Positions 34,582-43,829 of a stretch of DNA of 64,000 nt are shown here, piece by piece. Source of the stretch: an uncultured Campylobacter sp. (GTDB lineage: Bacteria; Campylobacterota; Campylobacteria; Campylobacterales; Campylobacteraceae); the NCBI RefSeq assembly GCF_937921625.1, contig NZ_CAKZTI010000027.1:26831-90830 (forward strand). Reading direction: 5' to 3'. The notes below the pieces were generated by a model that worked only from the letters and a program-made list of their open reading frames with translations, searched no databases and was not told where the DNA came from. The position numbers and the translations under genes were made by a program. Every line of letters starts with the position of its first letter. The first letter of the stretch is position 1.

Positions 34582-35576
34582 AAAAAGCCTCGATGATCTC
34601 GATCGCAGCATACGTGCCGAGCGAAATTTTAACCAATTTCGATCTTGAAAAAATGGTTGAAACGAGCGATGAATGGATCGTCAAGCGCACAGGCATTCAT
34701 GAGCGCCGCATAGCAAAGGGCGAGACCACTAGCGATTTGGGCATGAAGGCCGCGGTACTTGCGATCGAGCGTAGCGGGTTGCAAAAAAACGAGATCGATG
34801 CGATAATCTGCGCCACGATCTCGCCTGATTATTTCTGTATGCCCTCGACCGCGTGCGTCATCGCAAATAAACTGGGCTTAAATTTCGGCATCACGGCGTT
34901 TGATATAAATGCCGCCTGTACCGGCTTCATCTATCTTTTAGAGCTTGCAAAATCCCTCATCGAAAGCGGCGCCAAAAAACACGTGTTGATAATCGGCACG
35001 GAAAAGTTAAGTTCGATAGTCGATTGGAGCGACCGCGCTACGTGCATACTTTTCGGTGACGGCGCAGGCGCTGCGGTTATCGCGGCGCGTGACGATAACG
35101 AAATCATCGACATTCATACCGCTAGCGACGGCAGCAAGGGCGATCTTCTCATCACCGCAGCCCCGGGTAGCGTCAATCCACTCAGCCAAAAAATCATTGA
35201 CGAAAAGCTAGGCTTCATGCAGATGGCCGGGCGCGAGGTCTTTAAAATAGCGGTACCGACGCTTAGTAACGATGTCGTGGAGATTTTGGCGAAAAATAAA
35301 ATTTCGCCCGAGCAGGTCGATCTTTTCATCCCGCATCAGGCTAATTTGCGCATTATCGAGGCGGTCAAGGCGAGACTAGAATTTAGCGACGAGCAGTGCG
35401 TGCTTACGATCGGCAAATACGGCAACACGAGCTCGGCGTCGATCCCGATGGCGATAAATGACGCTTACGAGAGCGGCAGGCTCAAAAATGGCTCGCTTAT
35501 GCTTTTGGACGCGTTCGGCGGCGGCTTTACGTGGGGCAGCGCGCTTTTGAAATTTGGCGGTAAGAGCGCAAAATAA
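34578..35576 (+). CDS. fabH: 3-oxoacyl-ACP synthase III
   Basis: This 332-residue enzyme starts fatty acid synthesis by condensing acetyl-CoA with malonyl-ACP. The active-site Cys is in INAACTGFIYLLELA (about residue 115), the His in LFIPHQANLRIIEA (about 256) and the Asn in GKYGNTSSASIPMA (about 286). SDEWIVKRTGIHERR near the N-terminus is characteristic. The ATG overlaps the plsX stop by four bases. Confidence 0.96.
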   Translation: MKKASMISIAAYVPSEILTNFDLEKMVETSDEWIVKRTGIHERRIAKGETTSDLGMKAAVLAIERSGLQKNEIDAIICATISPDYFCMPSTACVIANKLGLNFGITAFDINAACTGFIYLLELAKSLIESGAKKHVLIIGTEKLSSIVDWSDRATCILFGDGAGAAVIAARDDNEIIDIHTASDGSKGDLLITAAPGSVNPLSQKIIDEKLGFMQMAGREVFKIAVPTLSNDVVEILAKNKISPEQVDLFIPHQANLRIIEAVKARLEFSDEQCVLTIGKYGNTSSASIPMAINDAYESGRLKNGSLMLLDAFGGGFTWGSALLKFGGKSAK

Positions 35577-36110
35577 TATCATAGCTTTTAATTTAGCATT
35601 TTAATTCTATAAATGGATTGTTTTAATCCCTAATAATATGAAATTATGCTGTATAAATCGGCGGATTTGTAGTTTATAAGCGGAATTTATGTCTAATTAG
35701 GATGGAATCAGGCGTATTGTAAAAGCGTAGAATTTTTATCGTTGTGTTGTTACTTCAATTCCCGATGAGATAAAAATTTAATGCATCAAAAGGCATATTT
35801 ATAGGATGTTATATAGTCTTAATTCCTCAATTCTACCTTTGAATTTAGCACTTTGAAATTCTAAATTCGATGCCGTTTTTTTGCTAACTAAAAATTCCAT
35901 AAATTCTTATAAATCAAAATAGCTAAAGCAAAATTTATTCACCACCAATTTTTTTAAATCAGAACTACTATTTAGATTTCTTACCTATTAAAGGTTACTA
36001 TTAATTATAAAGAATTTTCAAGATTTACTTAATTTGCTCAAGATAGAATTTAAATTTTAATTTCTAAAGTTATTTGCTAAATATTTCTACTTTGTTTAAG
36101 AATTCCCTCA
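35577..36110. other. AT-rich intergenic stretch before the envelope cassette
   Basis: About 530 bases with no plausible frame and higher AT content than most of the window. It separates the fabH operon from the cassette starting at 36153. I see no repeat or structured element apart from the T tract that ends it. Confidence 0.5.
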
Positions 36111-36129
36111 TTTTTTTTTTTGCTATACT
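36111..36129 (+). promoter_or_regulatory. Promoter with an 11-base T tract and extended -10 box
   Basis: Eleven T residues (36111-36121) run straight into TGCTATACT, an extended -10 box (36121-36129), 24 bases before the ATG of the OmpA-like lipoprotein. The T tract therefore occupies the -35/-10 spacer, where a change in length would alter promoter strength. Confidence 0.6.
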
Positions 36130-36152
36130 CTTTGGTTACTGAAAGGAAAAAC

Positions 36153-37736
36153 ATGCCAAATGTTAGAATTTTTATTTCGATTCCTCTAGTGCTTGCATTA
36201 AGTGGCTGCGCCGCACTTAACGACAACCTAGGTAAGGTCGGCGGAGTTACTATAGGCTCTGCGGGCGGTGCGGCGATAGGTAAGCAAATAGGTGGTAAGC
36301 GCGGTGTGGTTGTAGGCTCGATAATAGGCGGTGCGATCGGATATTTCATCGGAGATTATATTGATCAAAGGAGGGCTGAGCAGAAAAAGATATCACAAGA
36401 ATACGGCGTACATACGGCATCTGAAGACGTCAAAGCTGGTGATAAAAAAGGTGATAGATTGAGTGTAGCGACCGACGATAATCAATTTGCTGTTGGCAAA
36501 AGCAGCTTGAATCCTAGAGCTAACGAATATTTTACTAAAATTGCCCAAACCTACAAAAATAGCGGCAGGAAAATTTTAGTAGTAGGACATACCGATGATA
36601 GTGGCTCAAGTGCTACGAATCAAAAATTATCAGAAGAGCGCGCCAAAACTGTAGGAAAGATTTTTGCTGCCAATGGTACCGCGAAACAAAATATCTATTA
36701 TTGGGGTGCGGGCGAATCTCAACCTATCGCCGATAATAATAAAGCAGATGGCAGGATGAAAAATAGGCGTGTGGAGATTATAGAGCTGGAGAGCGAAGCG
36801 GATATCATAAAATATACACAAGGCATAAAGGTGGATCCGAGCTACTTTACTAGATTGCGGCAGCCTGCTGCAACTTTTAGTGGCAAAGGAGCACCGAAGT
36901 TGGCGCGGGATTCTAAGCATAGTGGTAAGCTAGCTTCTGATAGTGTTTCTACTAAAGCAAGCAGCACATCTAATAGCTTAGGGCAAGAGCGCAATAGTGA
37001 TAAGCCAAAAGGTGAAAAAATCGCTAGCGCTAAAATTCAAAGTGGTACGGAAAATCAAGGCGATAAAATTTCAAAGCACGATGAAATTTCTACGCAAGGC
37101 GTAAAAACCACAGAGAATACCAAGCTTTCTAAAAACATTGCGGGATCAGGCAATGCGGTAGTAGATTTCGGCGGAGAGCCAGCGCATGGTCAGGCATTTA
37201 TGCTAGCAAGCGAATACGGCGGCGAGAAACAAGGCTTTTCATTCATCACCAAAGCTTATGCGAGCGATGGCTTTATGTCTAGTTGCGCTTTCGACGAATA
37301 CCATGCGGATGGCGCGGTTAAGGCTTTAGCTAGCGGTAAAGAGCTACCTAAGACTACCGAGTTTAAAAAGGCTCTAAACGGCGGCGTTTGGAGTGCGACG
37401 TTAAATGATAATCTTGTAGCGCTTGCGCCCGTTAGCGTTTTAGCTCAAGATGGAAAGGCTAGCGCAAATCCTAAAATTTACATCTATAAAGGCTATATCC
37501 AAGGCAGCAATAGTAAGGCAGACTATCAAATTCAAGGCAAGGTCAATACTTATGAAGGTGAAAAAGGCCTACTTTACCGTGTATTTACTAGTGATAAAAA
37601 CTCCCCGCTTAAATGTATAGATATCGTTTTTGACGACAAAAATACAATACACTCGAAGGGCTATTTGTATTATAGTCTTTCAAACGGAGCATTATTAGAA
37701 AAGGGCTTTGAAATTAAGCCGTTATCAAGGAAATAA
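36153..37736 (+). CDS. OmpA-like lipoprotein with glycine zipper and long C-terminal domain
   Basis: This 527-residue protein starts at an ATG preceded by AAAGGA; an upstream in-frame ATG lies in the promoter. The lipoprotein signal ends LALSGC (Cys19). A glycine-zipper segment follows (about 27-70: GGVTIGSAGGAAIGKQIGG, GSIIGGAIGYFIG). An OmpA/MotB peptidoglycan-binding domain covers about 100-220, with VVGHTDDSGS, LSEERAKTV and MKNRRVEI. Then comes a Ser/Lys/Gly-rich linker (about 240-335) and a C-terminal part of about 190 residues that I do not recognise. It probably anchors the outer membrane to the cell wall, and heads a tight three-gene cassette. Confidence 0.8.
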   Translation: MPNVRIFISIPLVLALSGCAALNDNLGKVGGVTIGSAGGAAIGKQIGGKRGVVVGSIIGGAIGYFIGDYIDQRRAEQKKISQEYGVHTASEDVKAGDKKGDRLSVATDDNQFAVGKSSLNPRANEYFTKIAQTYKNSGRKILVVGHTDDSGSSATNQKLSEERAKTVGKIFAANGTAKQNIYYWGAGESQPIADNNKADGRMKNRRVEIIELESEADIIKYTQGIKVDPSYFTRLRQPAATFSGKGAPKLARDSKHSGKLASDSVSTKASSTSNSLGQERNSDKPKGEKIASAKIQSGTENQGDKISKHDEISTQGVKTTENTKLSKNIAGSGNAVVDFGGEPAHGQAFMLASEYGGEKQGFSFITKAYASDGFMSSCAFDEYHADGAVKALASGKELPKTTEFKKALNGGVWSATLNDNLVALAPVSVLAQDGKASANPKIYIYKGYIQGSNSKADYQIQGKVNTYEGEKGLLYRVFTSDKNSPLKCIDIVFDDKNTIHSKGYLYYSLSNGALLEKGFEIKPLSRK

Positions 37737-37737
37737 A

Positions 37738-39393
37738 ATGAAAGAAGTAATGGATTTTATATCGTTATATAGGCTATGGATTTCGGCAGTTATCGCAACT
37801 ATAGTGCTGATATTATTAATCATAAAATTCTGGGATAATATCAAGTTTTGGTGGCTTTGTACTTGGACTAGCTTCCCGCTCATAGGGACAATAGCACGAA
37901 GTTATAAGAAGGAAAATGGCCTTCCTGATAATTCCGCTTGGTTTAAAAGCGAAACGCAAATTTGTTCTAAATTTTATAGTTTTTATGCAAAATATATGGA
38001 TGCCGATAAGGATTTTTTTGAAACTTGCGAAAAATATTTAGCAAAAGTAGGAGAAAAAGGCAGGGCTGAATTTCCTATTTTTATGTGGATTGTTGTATTT
38101 TTATTAGTAGTTGTGGAGGCTATGGGGTTTGCGTATGTACTCGCAGGATACACCATTCCAGGCGCTAGTGAATCGTTACAGCAAAAAGGTGCAGTAGCTA
38201 TCGCTTTTGTAATCTCTATAATATTGGTAGGCTTTACGCACCTTACCGGAGGTGAAATTCATAAAAATGAACTTATAAGAGACGCGCGCGAACAGTGGGA
38301 CAGCGACGATAGCAAAGATAAAGGTAATTTTGTAGCGGATGGTGGCATTATGCTGTCTAACAATAAGGATGATGATGGAAAAAAGCCTTGGAAGCAGCTT
38401 ATAAATAGACTAAATGCAAATGTGGCGAGATGGTATATAACGACTATTACCGCAATTTTAATCGTATTAATCGCAGTCGGTGCTACCTATGTGCGCGGAC
38501 AGGTGTTAGAAAAGCAGCTCAATCAAGAAATTTCAAATATCTCTACTAATGTCTATGAAAGCGCCCCTGCAGAACTTGGTCAAATTCAAGCAAATGCAGA
38601 TAAAAAGGCTTTAATAGAGCAGCAAGAAGCTGATAAGAAAGGTGGTTGGGCTACATTTATAGTTTTAGCTGTACTTTTTGTATTTACTCAAATTTTAGGA
38701 ATACTCTTTGGCTGGAAATGGGGCTTTGCAGGTAAAGAGAGTGCGGAAGCTTATAGACATATAAGGGGTTACGCTAATGCAAATGATTTTGAGAGAGCTC
38801 ATGAAAGAAAGAAAGAGATTATAGTAACCAAGGCTGATGAGAAACTAGCCGAACTTAGACCAAGAATATCAGCTCATCTAAAAAAAGTAGGTATTAATAA
38901 AGATGAGCAGGATATGTTAAAATCGGTAAAAGATAGAAATTTTAGTAATTATATAGCAGTGAGGATTCAAGATCAAGAAGATAGAAAAAAACATGAAAAG
39001 AGTCTTTCGCAATACAATAAGTCTTTAGAAAATGACGACATAAAATCTACGGAAGCAGCACCTATAAAAGAGAATACGACGAAACAACCGCAGCCTGCTA
39101 TGCAAAATACGCAAAGCCTCGAGCCGAAGCAACCCGCTACAAGCGTTGATTTAAAAGAGGTGCAAGAGCGCGTAGATGAGCTAAGTGATTTTATCAAAGC
39201 TCAAAGAGACAAAGGCGATGCTGCAGATATGGCGAAATTGGAAAAATATAAAGCTAAGCTAAATAAAAATTTAGAAATTCTAATAGATCAAACGAAAGCA
39301 GAGATCGCTGATAAGTTAGCTCGGAACGAAAGTCTTGACGAGCTAAATGAAAAGCTGAAAGAGCAGCTGTCTATGCTAAAAGCGGAGGATTAA
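37738..39393 (+). CDS. Polytopic membrane protein with C-terminal coiled coil, unknown function
   Basis: This 551-residue protein starts one base after the lipoprotein gene, behind AAGGA; the longer frame lacks a site. It has membrane segments at about residues 14-33, 109-136, 150-170, 238-260 and 311-333, a loop with DDSKDKGNFVADGG, and a cytoplasmic-looking C-terminal half of Lys/Glu-rich helices, including two coiled-coil stretches (about 355-415 and 470-545). I do not recognise the family; the layout is loosely MotA/ExbB-like only in being a polytopic partner of an OmpA-domain protein. Codon use is more AT-rich than its neighbours. Confidence 0.75.
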   Translation: MKEVMDFISLYRLWISAVIATIVLILLIIKFWDNIKFWWLCTWTSFPLIGTIARSYKKENGLPDNSAWFKSETQICSKFYSFYAKYMDADKDFFETCEKYLAKVGEKGRAEFPIFMWIVVFLLVVVEAMGFAYVLAGYTIPGASESLQQKGAVAIAFVISIILVGFTHLTGGEIHKNELIRDAREQWDSDDSKDKGNFVADGGIMLSNNKDDDGKKPWKQLINRLNANVARWYITTITAILIVLIAVGATYVRGQVLEKQLNQEISNISTNVYESAPAELGQIQANADKKALIEQQEADKKGGWATFIVLAVLFVFTQILGILFGWKWGFAGKESAEAYRHIRGYANANDFERAHERKKEIIVTKADEKLAELRPRISAHLKKVGINKDEQDMLKSVKDRNFSNYIAVRIQDQEDRKKHEKSLSQYNKSLENDDIKSTEAAPIKENTTKQPQPAMQNTQSLEPKQPATSVDLKEVQERVDELSDFIKAQRDKGDAADMAKLEKYKAKLNKNLEILIDQTKAEIADKLARNESLDELNEKLKEQLSMLKAED

Positions 39394-39394
39394 G

Positions 39395-40195
39395 ATGAGG
39401 AAAATTCTATTATTTTGCGCCATGATTTGTGCTGTGGCGTTTGCGCCGCCTAACTGCTATGAGATCAATAAGATCGAAAAAAAGAGTGAGATTAATGAAG
39501 CGGTTTTTGTTTTGATAGATGAGACAACGCCTTTTAACGAGCCGTTAAAAGAGCAAGTGGTAAATAATGCTCTGAGATTTGCGCAGGCTGGAAATTACGT
39601 TTTCGTGGCAAAATTTTCCGCTTTTTTGCAAGGACGGTATAACGAAGTAATGTTTGATTTCGCGCTAGATACGCCTCTAAGTGATGATGAGCGATATGAT
39701 CTGAATAAAAACACCCTTGCCAAATTTGATAAATGTTTAAAAGATCAGGTGAGCTTCGTCAAAAAAACTATGAGCGAAAAGATAAATGAAGCGTTTTTAA
39801 AGGAAGGTGATCAAGTCGCTAAGTCAGATATTTTTTATGCGCTCAAGGATTTTGCGGCAAATTCTATTGAGCCGCGTGAAGCGAAAAGCAAGATCGTAAT
39901 TTTAGCTTCGGATATGCTAGAGAATTCCTCTGTGACGAGCTTTTATACTAAAGGCGCACCTCGCTTGATCGACGGCAAAAAGGAGCTTGGAATTTTAGAA
40001 AAGAATGATCTTTTTACAGATTTTACGGGCGCAAAAATTTATATTGTAGGCGCAGGGCTTAGCGAAGGCAAAAAAAGCTATGTAAGCCCTCAGATTCTAA
40101 ATTCTTTAAGCGCGTTTTGGAGCGAATATTTTACGAAATCGAACGCTACGCTTGTCGAGATGGGCACGCCTGCGCTAAAACGTGAGGTAAAATAG
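39395..40195 (+). CDS. Secreted protein with possible vWA-like core, unknown function
   Basis: This 266-residue protein has a signal peptide (MRKILLFCAMICAVAFA) and starts one base after the previous stop. After the signal, AVFVLIDETTPFNEPLKE places an Asp-x-x-Thr next to a hydrophobic strand, as at the metal site of von Willebrand A domains. A later KSKIVILASDMLENSS and AKIYIVGAGLSEG look like further core strands of such a fold. That fold is inferred from pattern only. The gene completes the cassette with the OmpA-like lipoprotein and the membrane protein; all three would meet in the periplasm. Confidence 0.7.
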   Translation: MRKILLFCAMICAVAFAPPNCYEINKIEKKSEINEAVFVLIDETTPFNEPLKEQVVNNALRFAQAGNYVFVAKFSAFLQGRYNEVMFDFALDTPLSDDERYDLNKNTLAKFDKCLKDQVSFVKKTMSEKINEAFLKEGDQVAKSDIFYALKDFAANSIEPREAKSKIVILASDMLENSSVTSFYTKGAPRLIDGKKELGILEKNDLFTDFTGAKIYIVGAGLSEGKKSYVSPQILNSLSAFWSEYFTKSNATLVEMGTPALKREVK

Positions 40196-40510
40196 CACAG
40201 AATTTTACGCAGCTCTTGCGGAATTTATTAAAAAGCTATTTCGTGGGCATCTTTACGCCTGTAGCGTGGATTTAACGAGCGTTGCGATCACGCTTCAGGC
40301 GCATCTTAGGTATGCGCAAAAATTCTAAAGACCTAATTCAAATTTTATTCTAGCGATCGCTAAAACTCAGCAGCAAAAGCATAAATTTGTATTTATATAA
40401 CACAGCAAATAAAAATTATGTTCCGTAATCTAAAAACTTAAAATTTTATCTCGTGAGGATTTAAAATTTTAGTGGATATCGCGTCTTGCTCGTGCGCCAG
40501 GTTTAAAATT
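40196..40510. other. Intergenic stretch between convergent genes
   Basis: A 315-base stretch between the envelope cassette and the convergent MTHFR-like gene. No gene or clear terminator is seen. Confidence 0.5.
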
Positions 40511-41458
40511 TTAAATAACGTAAAATCCCAAATTCTCGTGTTTAAGGATAATTTTTCTGATCTCTTTTAGTAAGCTGAGCGAGGCTTCGATTTCTACGCG
40601 GCGGGTGCTGACACTCTCGACGTTTGCGCCCACGCTCACCCCTTTTGCGAGGGCGTATTTATAGATGAAATCAAACATCTCTGCGCACAGCGCTGTTGAA
40701 CTTTGTAAGATATCGACGCTGCTTTGTAGCCGCTGCTGCAAAAAATCCGGCACCGAGATGCCAAGCCATTTCATAAACTCAAGCGTCTTTAGGCTACCGC
40801 ACGGCGTGAAAGTAAAGATTATCGGCACCTTTTTGCACTCCAAAGCGGCGTAATCGTCGATGAAATCTTTGGCATTTTGCACATTATAAACCGCCTGAGT
40901 GATAAAAAATTCGCACCCGTCCGCAGTCTTCTCCGCGATTTTTAGGTGCTCGTCGCGGCTCTTTTCATGGCGTTCAGGAATGCAGATGCCGCCTAGGCAA
41001 AGATGCGGCGCCACGAGTCGCTTGAGCTCATAGGCACGGCTTAGATGCAGTTTGCATTCTTCGTTTTTAGAGCTCACCCCCACGAAAACGCTCAGTCCGC
41101 TTGCGGCATGCCTTAGAATTTCGCAAAATTCCGCTTCATCATATTTGCCTACCGCGCGATAGATGATCGCTTCTTTATCAGTGTGCAGATACTGCGTGTA
41201 ATAGCGCGCAGGATCGATCGTATGCACAAAAGGGAAGGTCCGCTCATCTTTCGTGCGCGCGCTTTCATCTTGTAGATCGTAGATGACGATGCCGTCGCAT
41301 TCGCATTCGCCTAGGCGTTGCGACCACGCCGTACCTAGGCGCTCGAGCTCGTCTTGAGAGGACGTGATTTTAGGCGGAACGATGCCATAGAGCAAAATTC
41401 CGCTTTTTCCGTTTCTAATTTTTTCTTTTAACACTTGCCATTCCTTGATTTTTCGCAC
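40511..41458 (-). CDS. Methylenetetrahydrofolate reductase-like protein
   Basis: This 315-residue protein has the TIM-barrel layout of the MTHFR family: an N-terminal GILLYGIVPPKITSS in place of the FEFFPPK of MetF, VFVGVSS and LCLGGICIPERH in the middle, and CEFFITQAVYNVQNAKDF, matching the conserved FxxTQ segment. MetF reduces methylene-tetrahydrofolate to methyl-tetrahydrofolate for methionine synthesis. The divergent N-terminus, and LTFTPCG-type IFTFTPCGSLKT late in the chain, place it among MTHFR-like proteins rather than canonical MetF. It is divergent from the HerA-type ATPase gene. Confidence 0.72.
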   Translation of the reverse strand: MRKIKEWQVLKEKIRNGKSGILLYGIVPPKITSSQDELERLGTAWSQRLGECECDGIVIYDLQDESARTKDERTFPFVHTIDPARYYTQYLHTDKEAIIYRAVGKYDEAEFCEILRHAASGLSVFVGVSSKNEECKLHLSRAYELKRLVAPHLCLGGICIPERHEKSRDEHLKIAEKTADGCEFFITQAVYNVQNAKDFIDDYAALECKKVPIIFTFTPCGSLKTLEFMKWLGISVPDFLQQRLQSSVDILQSSTALCAEMFDFIYKYALAKGVSVGANVESVSTRRVEIEASLSLLKEIRKIILKHENLGFYVI

Positions 41459-41489
41459 ATTTTAGCAAATTTAAATTTAAAAATTTAAA

Positions 41490-41498
41490 TGATATAAT
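41490..41498 (+). promoter_or_regulatory. Extended -10 promoter of the HerA-type ATPase gene
   Basis: TGATATAAT is a perfect extended -10 box 30 bases before the ATG at 41529, identical to that of gatC. It lies in the short divergent region shared with the MTHFR-like gene. Confidence 0.6.
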
Positions 41499-41528
41499 GC
41501 CGAGCAAATTGCAAATTTAAGGAACGCA

Positions 41529-43820
41529 ATGAAAACGCTTCAAGAAAATTTAAAGCTTTTTTATCTGGGGCTTGAAAACGGCGAGCCGTTTTTGTATAAA
41601 AACAAGGATTTGACGACTCACGCGCTTATCATCGGAATGACCGGTAGCGGTAAAACGGGACTTGGCATCACGCTGCTAGAGGAAGCCGCGATCGATAATA
41701 TCCCATCCATCATCATCGATCCGAAGGGCGATCTAACAAATTTAGCTCTTACCTTTCCGCAGATGAGGGCTGAGGATTTTGAGCCCTATATCGACGAGGC
41801 CGAGGCGCAAAACAAAGGTCTTAGCGTGCACGAGTATGCCGAGCAGACCGCAAATACCTGGCGCGAAGGGATCGAGGGCTCGTATCAAGACCTGGCGCGG
41901 GTGGAGCTTTTGAAAAACAGCGCCGATTTTAGAATTTATACGCCCAAATCAAGCGCGGGTCTTGGCATCAGCCTACTAAGCGACTTTGAAGCGCCGAAAG
42001 GCTTAAACGAAGAGGATTTGAATAACTATATCGGCGGTATCGCCACTAGCGTGCTAAGCCTCGCAGGGATTAGCAGCGATAATCTCAGCTCGCCGGAATT
42101 TTTACTAATCAGCCAAATTTTGTCTTATCATTTCGGTAGAGGCGAGGGGGTGAGCGTGGTGGATCTCATCGCGCAGATCGGCAACCCGCCTTTCGATAAA
42201 ATTGGCGTTTTCGACGTTAATACCTTTTTTCCGAGCGATAAGCGAATGGCGCTTGCAATGAAGATTAACGCACTCATCGCAAGCCCGAGTTTTAAGCTTT
42301 GGTGCGAGGGCGAGCGGCTAAATATCGCCAAGATGCTCTTTGATGAAAACGGCAGGGCGAGAGCGAATATATTTTCCATCGCGCATCTAAACGACGATGA
42401 GAGGATGTTTTTCGTCACGCTGCTTTTGGGCGAGATGATCAAATGGATGCGCACCACCAGCGGCACCAGCTCGCTACGCGCAGTACTTTATATGGATGAA
42501 ATTTACGGCTTTTTTCCGCCAAACGGCAATCCGCCGAGCAAAACCCCGATGCTTACGCTACTAAAACAGGCTCGCGCGTTCGGTCTTGGTTGCGTTCTAT
42601 CGACGCAAAACCCGGTCGATCTCGATTATAAGGGGCTTAGCAACATCGGTACGTGGTTTATCGGGCGCTTGCAGACCGCGCAGGATAAAGAGCGCGTCAT
42701 CAGCGGCTTAAGCGGTATCGGCTCAAATCCGATTGATAAAAGCGTTCTGATGGAGAAAATTTCAAATCTCAAAAAGCGAAATTTTTTGGTAAAAAACATC
42801 AACGAGGACGTGCTGCGAGTGATCGAGACGCGCTTTGCGCTAAGCTATTTAAAGGGTCCTTTAAGCAACGAGCAAATTTCAAATTTAATGAAAGACAAAA
42901 AGGCTGAAATTTCGTCCGTGTCGGGCGTCGCGCAAGGCGTCAAATCCGCCGGCGCCGCCAAGCCCGTAGTTTCTGCTGAAATTTCGCAGCTTTACAGCTA
43001 CGGCGCGAGCCTTGAGCTAAGCCCGTATCTGTATGCAAGCGCGAAGATGCGATTTTACGACAAGGGAGTCGATTTTACGCAGCAGCGCACTTTTTTGCTT
43101 TCGCTTTCGGACGCAAGCGAAATAGATTGGAGCGAGGCCAGCACGCGAGAGATCGGGAGCTTGAGCGGGCAGGAGCAGGCGGGCTCGCTTTACGGCGCGC
43201 TTCCTAGCTTCATCGCGGGCGCAAAAAATTTAAACGCTCAGCTTAAAAGCTTTAAGGAGTGGATCTACCGCAACGAAAAGTTAGAACTTTTTAGCGCGCT
43301 TGATCTGCTCTCAAAACCGGGCGAGAGCAGGGAGGAGTTTTTCGTGCGCCTAGGCGATAAGGCAAACGAAATTTTAGAGGCCAAAACCGATGAAATCGCG
43401 GCTAAATTTGAAAAGGAAAAAGCGCGCCTTGAGGATAAAATTTCTCGCGCTAGCGAAAAATATGAGAAGGAAAAGGGCGATGTGCTAAGTCGCGGCGTGG
43501 ATGCAGCGCTAAACATAGGCGGAGCGATCTTAGGCGCGTTTTTAGGCCGCTCGCGCAGCGCTAGCAATATCTCTAAAGCGATCAGCGGCGCAAAGAGCGC
43601 GCATAAAATTTTAAACGAGCGCAGCGAAGCCAAAAATGCCGAAAATAGCCTAAGCGCGCTACAAGAGGAGCTGGAGGTGCTTACGCAGAAATTTGAGGCT
43701 GAAGTAGACGCGCTAAAACAGAGCCTGGATCTGAAAAACATTAAACTCGAAACGAAAGAAATTTCGCCGAAGAAAACCGACATCTACGACGAGAAAATTT
43801 CGCTACTTTGGAAGAGTTAA
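41529..43820 (+). CDS. HerA/YjgR-type (DUF853) ATPase
   Basis: This 763-residue ATPase has Walker A GMTGSGKTGLGITLLEEA (about residues 37-54), the IIIDPKGDLTNLA segment, a Walker B-like LRAVLYMDEIYGFFPPNGNP (about 312-331) and GCVLSTQNPVDLDYKGLSN. These define the DUF853/YjgR group of HerA-FtsK ATPases. The C-terminal quarter contains a coiled coil (about 620-665), a glycine-rich helix (GVDAALNIGGAILGAFLGRS) and a second coiled coil. The cellular role of the family is not established. No nuclease partner (NurA) is adjacent, so it does not look like a HerA-based defence locus. Confidence 0.85.
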   Translation: MKTLQENLKLFYLGLENGEPFLYKNKDLTTHALIIGMTGSGKTGLGITLLEEAAIDNIPSIIIDPKGDLTNLALTFPQMRAEDFEPYIDEAEAQNKGLSVHEYAEQTANTWREGIEGSYQDLARVELLKNSADFRIYTPKSSAGLGISLLSDFEAPKGLNEEDLNNYIGGIATSVLSLAGISSDNLSSPEFLLISQILSYHFGRGEGVSVVDLIAQIGNPPFDKIGVFDVNTFFPSDKRMALAMKINALIASPSFKLWCEGERLNIAKMLFDENGRARANIFSIAHLNDDERMFFVTLLLGEMIKWMRTTSGTSSLRAVLYMDEIYGFFPPNGNPPSKTPMLTLLKQARAFGLGCVLSTQNPVDLDYKGLSNIGTWFIGRLQTAQDKERVISGLSGIGSNPIDKSVLMEKISNLKKRNFLVKNINEDVLRVIETRFALSYLKGPLSNEQISNLMKDKKAEISSVSGVAQGVKSAGAAKPVVSAEISQLYSYGASLELSPYLYASAKMRFYDKGVDFTQQRTFLLSLSDASEIDWSEASTREIGSLSGQEQAGSLYGALPSFIAGAKNLNAQLKSFKEWIYRNEKLELFSALDLLSKPGESREEFFVRLGDKANEILEAKTDEIAAKFEKEKARLEDKISRASEKYEKEKGDVLSRGVDAALNIGGAILGAFLGRSRSASNISKAISGAKSAHKILNERSEAKNAENSLSALQEELEVLTQKFEAEVDALKQSLDLKNIKLETKEISPKKTDIYDEKISLLWKS

Positions 43821-43829
43821 AGGGATTTT

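Noticed and set aside
41529..43820. HerA-based phage defence system
   Set aside because: The ATPase is of the YjgR/DUF853 group and its neighbours are housekeeping genes; no nuclease or SIR2-like partner.
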